In this document: one piece after another, positions 6,390 through 8,694 of the stretch | Position numbering within the stretch: position 1 is the first letter of the stretch | How the letters are laid out: every line of letters begins with the position of its first letter | Assembly (NCBI GenBank): GCA_964508495.1 | Contig: CAZDUA010000013.1 | Location: 1-8,694, forward strand | Origin: CABMGU01 sp964508495 | GTDB lineage: Archaea > Nanobdellota > Nanobdellia > Woesearchaeales > ARS49 | Direction of reading: 5' to 3' | Length of the DNA: 8,694 nucleotides | Position numbers and translations under genes: made by a program | The notes under the pieces: model-generated | The model's database searches: none | Seen by the model: the letters and a program-made list of their open reading frames with translations, nothing else | Told to the model about the DNA's origin: nothing

Positions 6390-6404
6390 AAAAAATAAAA
6401 AATT
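6382..6404 (-). terminator. Oligo-T terminator for the exported acidic protein
   Basis: Just past the minus-strand stop at 6410, the minus strand reads a nearly unbroken T tract (runs of 6 and 8 T separated by single A). Oligo-T tracts are the known intrinsic termination signal of archaeal RNA polymerase. It extends into the last codons of the convergent regulator gene. Confidence 0.6.
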
Positions 6405-6409
6405 AGGGC

Positions 6410-7516
6410 TTACTTTTTGCCCTTTCCGCCTTCTTTGCTGCTAGCTTTTCCGCCGCCTTTGGAAGTCGCGCCATCGCTGTCAGATTTCTTGCCGCTGGTC
6501 TTTTCCATCGTTACAGTTTCTTTTTCAACTGCCTTTGGACCGCCTTTGGCTTTGCTTTCAGCACGGAGTTCTTTGTGCTTTACGGCCTTGTCCTTGGTTT
6601 CTTTCAGCTCTTTGATAGACTTTCCTTTAGCAACTAGTTCTCCAGCAGTTTCGAGCAATTCTTTCTTTGCTTTGCCTTTGACCTTCTCAGTTGTTGCTTC
6701 CAAGTTATCGTCTACTTCGTTAAGAACTTCTATTTCTTCAGACGATAGGTCTTCGCTTGCTCCGACGGTCTCTTGTGCTTCTTCAGCGATAAGCCCGTCA
6801 ACGACTTCCTGCTCTGCAAGTTCTTCGTTGATTTCTGAAATCTGCTCAAGATCTTCTGGACTGTCGCCGTCAATGCCTTCGATTGCTGTTTCAGCTTTTG
6901 CCATGTCTGCTGCGATCATTTCTTGCAGTTTTTGCATTTCAGGTGCCCATTTCTTTGACTTGGCTAGGCCTGTTTGCTTTTCGTTCATCTTGGCCAGTAT
7001 TCTAAGCTTATTCTCTCTTGCTCGCTCAAGTGCTCGTTGTGCTTTGGCAGGCTTGCTTGCGAATAGGTCGCCGAATCCTGAAAGGAATCTGCTGAATCCG
7101 CCTGGAAGGTTCGGACTAATAGTTTCAGCTTCTGCTGCTGCTTCTTGTTCTATGACTTCAGCTTCTTCCTCAGTTACTTCCTCAATGAGGGTTTCTTCAA
7201 GGTTACCGTTTGTAACTTCATCTACAGGTGCTTCTTCAACAGGGGTTTCTTCTGCTGGAGCTTCATCTACTGGAGTCTCTTCTGCTGGAATTGTTTCTCC
7301 TTCTGCAGGAGCTGGTTCTCCTTCAACTGGAGCTTCTTCTACAGGTGTTTCTTCTGTAGTTGTTTCTTCAACAGGAATTTCGTCTGCTGGAGCGTCCTCT
7401 ACAGGTGTCTCTTCAGCATCTGGTGCTGGCGTTTCTGTTCCTGCGTCTTGTGCAAGCGCTATTGGTACTAATAGCAGGCTTGCGAGCGTCAGAAACAATA
7501 ATATTTTGTTTTTCAT
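6410..7516 (-). CDS. Exported acidic/basic low-complexity protein with Pro-Glu repeats
   Basis: 368 residues from the ATG at 7516. Residues 1-22 are a Sec signal peptide (MKNK, Leu-rich core, cleavage after ALA). Residues 27-100 are imperfect repeats of EETPVEEAP type, very acidic; 101-135 remain Glu-rich. Residues 150-215 (FASKPAKAQRALERARENK... then helical) resemble the start of DUF5667-type helical domains found in exported proteins. Residues 220-275 are acidic helices; 276-368 are Lys-rich and end in Gly/Ser/Lys repeats. So the mature chain has an acidic front and a basic tail. A possible longer start at 7558 is rejected: a strong Shine-Dalgarno site lies 7 nt before 7516, and the signal peptide then has normal length. 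Probably a surface or envelope-spacer protein; function unknown. Confidence 0.8.
   Translation of the reverse strand: MKNKILLFLTLASLLLVPIALAQDAGTETPAPDAEETPVEDAPADEIPVEETTTEETPVEEAPVEGEPAPAEGETIPAEETPVDEAPAEETPVEEAPVDEVTNGNLEETLIEEVTEEEAEVIEQEAAAEAETISPNLPGGFSRFLSGFGDLFASKPAKAQRALERARENKLRILAKMNEKQTGLAKSKKWAPEMQKLQEMIAADMAKAETAIEGIDGDSPEDLEQISEINEELAEQEVVDGLIAEEAQETVGASEDLSSEEIEVLNEVDDNLEATTEKVKGKAKKELLETAGELVAKGKSIKELKETKDKAVKHKELRAESKAKGGPKAVEKETVTMEKTSGKKSDSDGATSKGGGKASSKEGGKGKK
7217..7438. repeat. Imperfect coding minisatellite (Pro-Glu-Thr/Ala repeats)
   Basis: Degenerate tandem units encoding variants of EETPVEEAPVDE on the minus strand, with synonymous changes between copies, so selection acts on the protein rather than recent DNA duplication. 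Copy number may vary between strains. Confidence 0.7.
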
Positions 7517-7523
7517 AGCATTT

Positions 7524-7529
7524 ACCTCC
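7524..7529 (-). promoter_or_regulatory. Shine-Dalgarno site of the exported acidic protein
   Basis: GGAGGT on the minus strand, 7 nt before the ATG at 7516. It is the only clear ribosome binding site in the window and fixes the start; the other units seem leaderless. Confidence 0.8.
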
Positions 7530-7562
7530 ATGGTTTTGTTAGTCGTTATAATGTTCATTTGA

Positions 7563-7570
7563 TATTTAAA
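7563..7570 (-). promoter_or_regulatory. TATA box of the exported acidic protein
   Basis: TTTAAATA on the minus strand, 54 nt from its first base to the ATG. The expected transcription start (about 7540) gives a leader of about 24 nt that contains the GGAGGT site. Confidence 0.65.
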
Positions 7571-7588
7571 TGGGGAATAGAACGTGTA

Positions 7589-7606
7589 TGAACAAGTGTG
7601 AACAAG
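7589..7606 (-). promoter_or_regulatory. Tandem 10-bp repeats upstream of the TATA box, possible regulator site
   Basis: On the minus strand CTTGTTCA occurs at 7606-7599 and 7596-7589, in 10-bp step, and a weaker third copy (CACGTTCT) follows in the same phase. The repeats start right after the stop codon of the upstream regulator gene and lie 18 bp from the TATA box, an activator-like position. Operator role is inference. Confidence 0.45.
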
Positions 7607-8437
7607 TTAGAGTTCTTTGAACCATTGGGTGAGTGATATGTAGTGTACGAAGAAGGCGCGGTCTATGGCTACGATGTTCTTGTGTTCAAGATTTTTGAGC
7701 GCACTGGCAAGGCTTGATTTGGAGAGTTGTGATTCTTTTTCGAGAATGTTTCGTTTTACCTGTCCATTGTTTTTTAGGATTATCTTTAGAATGGTTGCTT
7801 CATTGGGGTTTACTGCGCGCATGATGTTAAGCTGGCCTTCGCTCATTTTTGGCAGGCGTTCTGTTTTGCGCTTGCGTAATAGGAAATATGCTGTTCCTGT
7901 CGCAAGCAGGATTATTAGTATGATTAACTGGCCTGGTATGTGCACTGGTTTGAGCCGGATGACGTTTTGCGATATTTCCGCTTGGTTTACGCGCACATAA
8001 GAAACGCTCACATCTGCTGTGATGTTGTTCCACTCTAGCTGCCACGTATCCTCTTTTGTGATTGCCGCTTTGGGAATTGTTTGTACAACGTGGACTGCTT
8101 GTGGGAGTACGAGTTTTATTTGGTCGGCTTTCACGTTTGTTTCGAAATACCATACTCCTGCTTCTTTTTTGGTCTGGTAAGATGAGGTATAAGTAATTGT
8201 GGCTGTATTGTTTGTGCTGACGTAAATGCCGTTTTCTCTTTTTTCAAATGTGCCTCCTTGAACGTCTGGTTCTTTGACGTCTGGGGGCAGTGTTAAGAGT
8301 CTTGATTCTGTAAGCTCGACTTTGACTGTTGTTTCTCCACTCTCTGCTACTTCGAAGAAATAGGTTGTTTCTGCTAGTGCGGGTTGGACTATTAAGAATA
8401 TAACTAACACCCATATGCCTTTGATATGCCACCCCAT
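7607..8437 (-). CDS. Membrane-anchored winged-helix regulator with extracellular domain
   Basis: 276 residues. Residues 1-22 are a signal peptide (ending ALA before ETTYFF). Residues 23-165 form a beta-rich outer domain with N-x-S/T sites. Residues 168-187 are one membrane helix (GQLIILIILLATGTAYFLL) followed by RKRK, a stop-transfer that puts the rest in the cytoplasm. Residues 200-276 are a winged helix: NEATILKIILKNNG (helix 1), KRNILEKES, then LSKSSLASALKNLEHKNIV as recognition helix with its extension, and a short wing to the end. Such outside-sensor/inside-HTH proteins occur across archaea and may act as one-component membrane regulators. It lies 90 nt upstream of the exported charged protein on the same strand. 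Leaderless start at 8437 fits the TATA box. Signal and targets unknown. Confidence 0.8.
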   Translation of the reverse strand: MGWHIKGIWVLVIFLIVQPALAETTYFFEVAESGETTVKVELTESRLLTLPPDVKEPDVQGGTFEKRENGIYVSTNNTATITYTSSYQTKKEAGVWYFETNVKADQIKLVLPQAVHVVQTIPKAAITKEDTWQLEWNNITADVSVSYVRVNQAEISQNVIRLKPVHIPGQLIILIILLATGTAYFLLRKRKTERLPKMSEGQLNIMRAVNPNEATILKIILKNNGQVKRNILEKESQLSKSSLASALKNLEHKNIVAIDRAFFVHYISLTQWFKEL

Positions 8438-8459
8438 GGTTCTCTCGTGGCTTTTTGAT

Positions 8460-8467
8460 TATTTAAA
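8460..8467 (-). promoter_or_regulatory. TATA box/BRE of the membrane-anchored regulator
   Basis: Minus strand AAACG followed by TTTAAATA, first base 30 nt before the ATG at 8437. Identical over 13 bases (AAACGTTTAAATA) to the promoter at 5436-5443. Confidence 0.65.
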
Positions 8468-8489
8468 CGTTTGCGCTTGTCAGGCAAAG

Positions 8490-8497
8490 TTTAAATA
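8490..8497 (+). promoter_or_regulatory. TATA box for tRNA-Gln(CTG)
   Basis: TTTAAATA preceded by GGCAAAG, 34 nt from its first base to tRNA nucleotide 1, implying a leader of only a few nucleotides. Back to back with the box at 8460-8467. Confidence 0.65.
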
Positions 8498-8523
8498 GCC
8501 GTCTTTTGCGTTTTCTATTCAAC

Positions 8524-8596
8524 AGCCCTGTCGTATAGCGGTCAAGTATACGGGACTCTGACTCCTGTGACGGCGGTTCGAATCCGCCCAGGGCTA
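8524..8596 (+). tRNA. tRNA-Gln (anticodon CTG)
   Basis: 73 nt cloverleaf: acceptor AGCCCTG with CAGGGCT (8589-8595), discriminator A8596; D arm identical to that of the TTG isoacceptor; anticodon stem CGGGA/TCCTG around loop CTCTGAC (anticodon CTG); T arm GGCGG-TTCGAAT-CCGCC. No intron, no encoded CCA. A1-U72 is again present, matching archaeal tRNA-Gln. Together with the TTG gene it reads both Gln codons. Its 3' part plus seven following bases is repeated at the end of the window. Confidence 0.95.
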
Positions 8597-8603
8597 TTTC
8601 GTG
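8580..8603 (+). repeat. att-like direct repeat, copy 1 (tRNA-Gln(CTG) 3' end)
   Basis: 24 bp beginning GAATCCGCCC in the T loop and ending ATTTCGTG after the tRNA; identical to 8671-8694. With a single extra T in copy 2, the match extends left over GGTTC. Confidence 0.7.
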
Positions 8604-8629
8604 GGGTTGAAACGCAGTGTAAACCCCAC
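8601..8629. repeat. Inverted repeat after tRNA-Gln(CTG)
   Basis: GTGGGGTT (8601-8608) and AACCCCAC (8622-8629), 8-bp stem with a 13-nt loop. Could be a 3'-end structure of the tRNA transcript or part of a small inserted element. Confidence 0.55.
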
Positions 8630-8644
8630 TTGACTGCTTTTGTT

Positions 8645-8665
8645 CAAACTTTTCGCAAAAGTTTG
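8645..8665. repeat. Perfect 9-bp hairpin with 3-nt loop
   Basis: CAAACTTTT (8645-8653) and AAAAGTTTG (8657-8665) around CGC. A dispersed palindromic element or a recombination arm; copies elsewhere cannot be tested from this window. Confidence 0.6.
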
Positions 8666-8670
8666 GTTCT

Positions 8671-8694
8671 GAATCCGCCCAGGGCTATTTCGTG
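8671..8694 (+). repeat. att-like direct repeat, copy 2 (partial tRNA-Gln 3' end)
   Basis: Exact second copy of 8580-8603, holding the T-loop end, the 3' T and acceptor strands, the discriminator and TTTCGTG. Only GG of the 5' T stem is present, so this is a fragment, not a tRNA. It ends with the window, so its true right limit is unknown. Confidence 0.7.

Noticed and set aside
6406..6422. GGGC/GCCC hairpin with T5 as terminator for the small winged-helix gene
   Set aside because: A 4-bp stem with a 9-nt loop is too weak, and the T run lies in the loop rather than after the stem.
7217..7438. Repeats considered as a CRISPR array
   Set aside because: Units are degenerate, lack spacers of fixed length, and encode regular Pro-Glu peptides.
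7517..7558. ATG start at 7558 for the exported charged protein
   Set aside because: It would precede the predicted transcription start (about 7540) and put 14 residues before a typical signal peptide; GGAGGT points to 7516.
6417..7562. A 381-codon open frame on the + strand opposite the exported charged protein
   Set aside because: It is the mirror of a low-complexity Glu/Pro/Lys gene, giving Ser/Phe/Ala-rich nonsense; the minus frame has a signal peptide, Shine-Dalgarno site, TATA box and terminator.
8597..8694. A second tRNA gene at the right end
   Set aside because: Only the T-loop and 3' strands are present; there is no D arm, anticodon arm or 5' acceptor strand.

Overview
This window is a compact stretch of an archaeal chromosome. 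The evidence is a diphthine synthase gene (EF2 diphthamide pathway of archaea and eukaryotes), two tRNA-Gln genes with the A1-U72 pair used for archaeal tRNA-dependent Gln synthesis and no encoded CCA, and TATA boxes whose first base lies 30-32 nt upstream of the ATG in almost every transcription unit, which implies leaderless mRNAs. The many small secreted or membrane proteins with Cys-rich repeats, together with tight packing, suggest a DPANN-type archaeon (Woesearchaeota/Pacearchaeota-like). That placement is inference; no ribosomal marker is present.

Layout. 1-631: a VapBC-type toxin-antitoxin pair behind an AT-rich, 11-bp-periodic operator/promoter. 666-3006: two exported proteins, one with Cys-rich CGDG modules and one lipoprotein-like protein built from roughly 35-residue Cys-pair repeats. 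3040-3786: diphthine synthase (dphB). 3776-5412, minus strand: a translationally coupled pair, a DUF2157-type polytopic membrane protein followed by a GDYXXLXY-type protein. 5493-5565: tRNA-Gln(TTG), with a PAP2-family membrane phosphatase starting 3 nt after its last base and an independently promoted winged-helix regulator behind it (6030-6389). 6410-8437, minus strand: an exported acidic/basic protein with Pro-Glu repeats, preceded by a membrane-anchored winged-helix protein. 8524-8596: tRNA-Gln(CTG), whose 3' part is repeated at 8671-8694, the very end of the window, with two hairpins between.

Working together: the window is dominated by envelope functions (two exported Cys-rich proteins, a charged exported protein, the DUF2157/GDYXXLXY membrane pair, PAP2 lipid phosphatase, and a membrane-tethered regulator), mixed with translation functions (two tRNA-Gln and EF2 modification). 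The membrane-anchored winged-helix protein lies directly upstream of the exported charged protein, with 10-bp tandem repeats upstream of the latter's TATA box, so a sensor-target relationship is plausible but unproven.

Base composition is strongly strand-asymmetric. From about 660 to the right end the + strand is T>A and G>C whichever strand is coding. The vapBC pair and the C-terminal third of the Cys-rich protein break this pattern.

The least explained items are the Cys-pair repeat lipoprotein, the operator in front of vapB, the tRNA-mRNA junction at 5565-5568, the palindrome overlapping the tRNA-Gln(TTG) 5' end, and the att-like duplication of the tRNA-Gln(CTG) 3' end.
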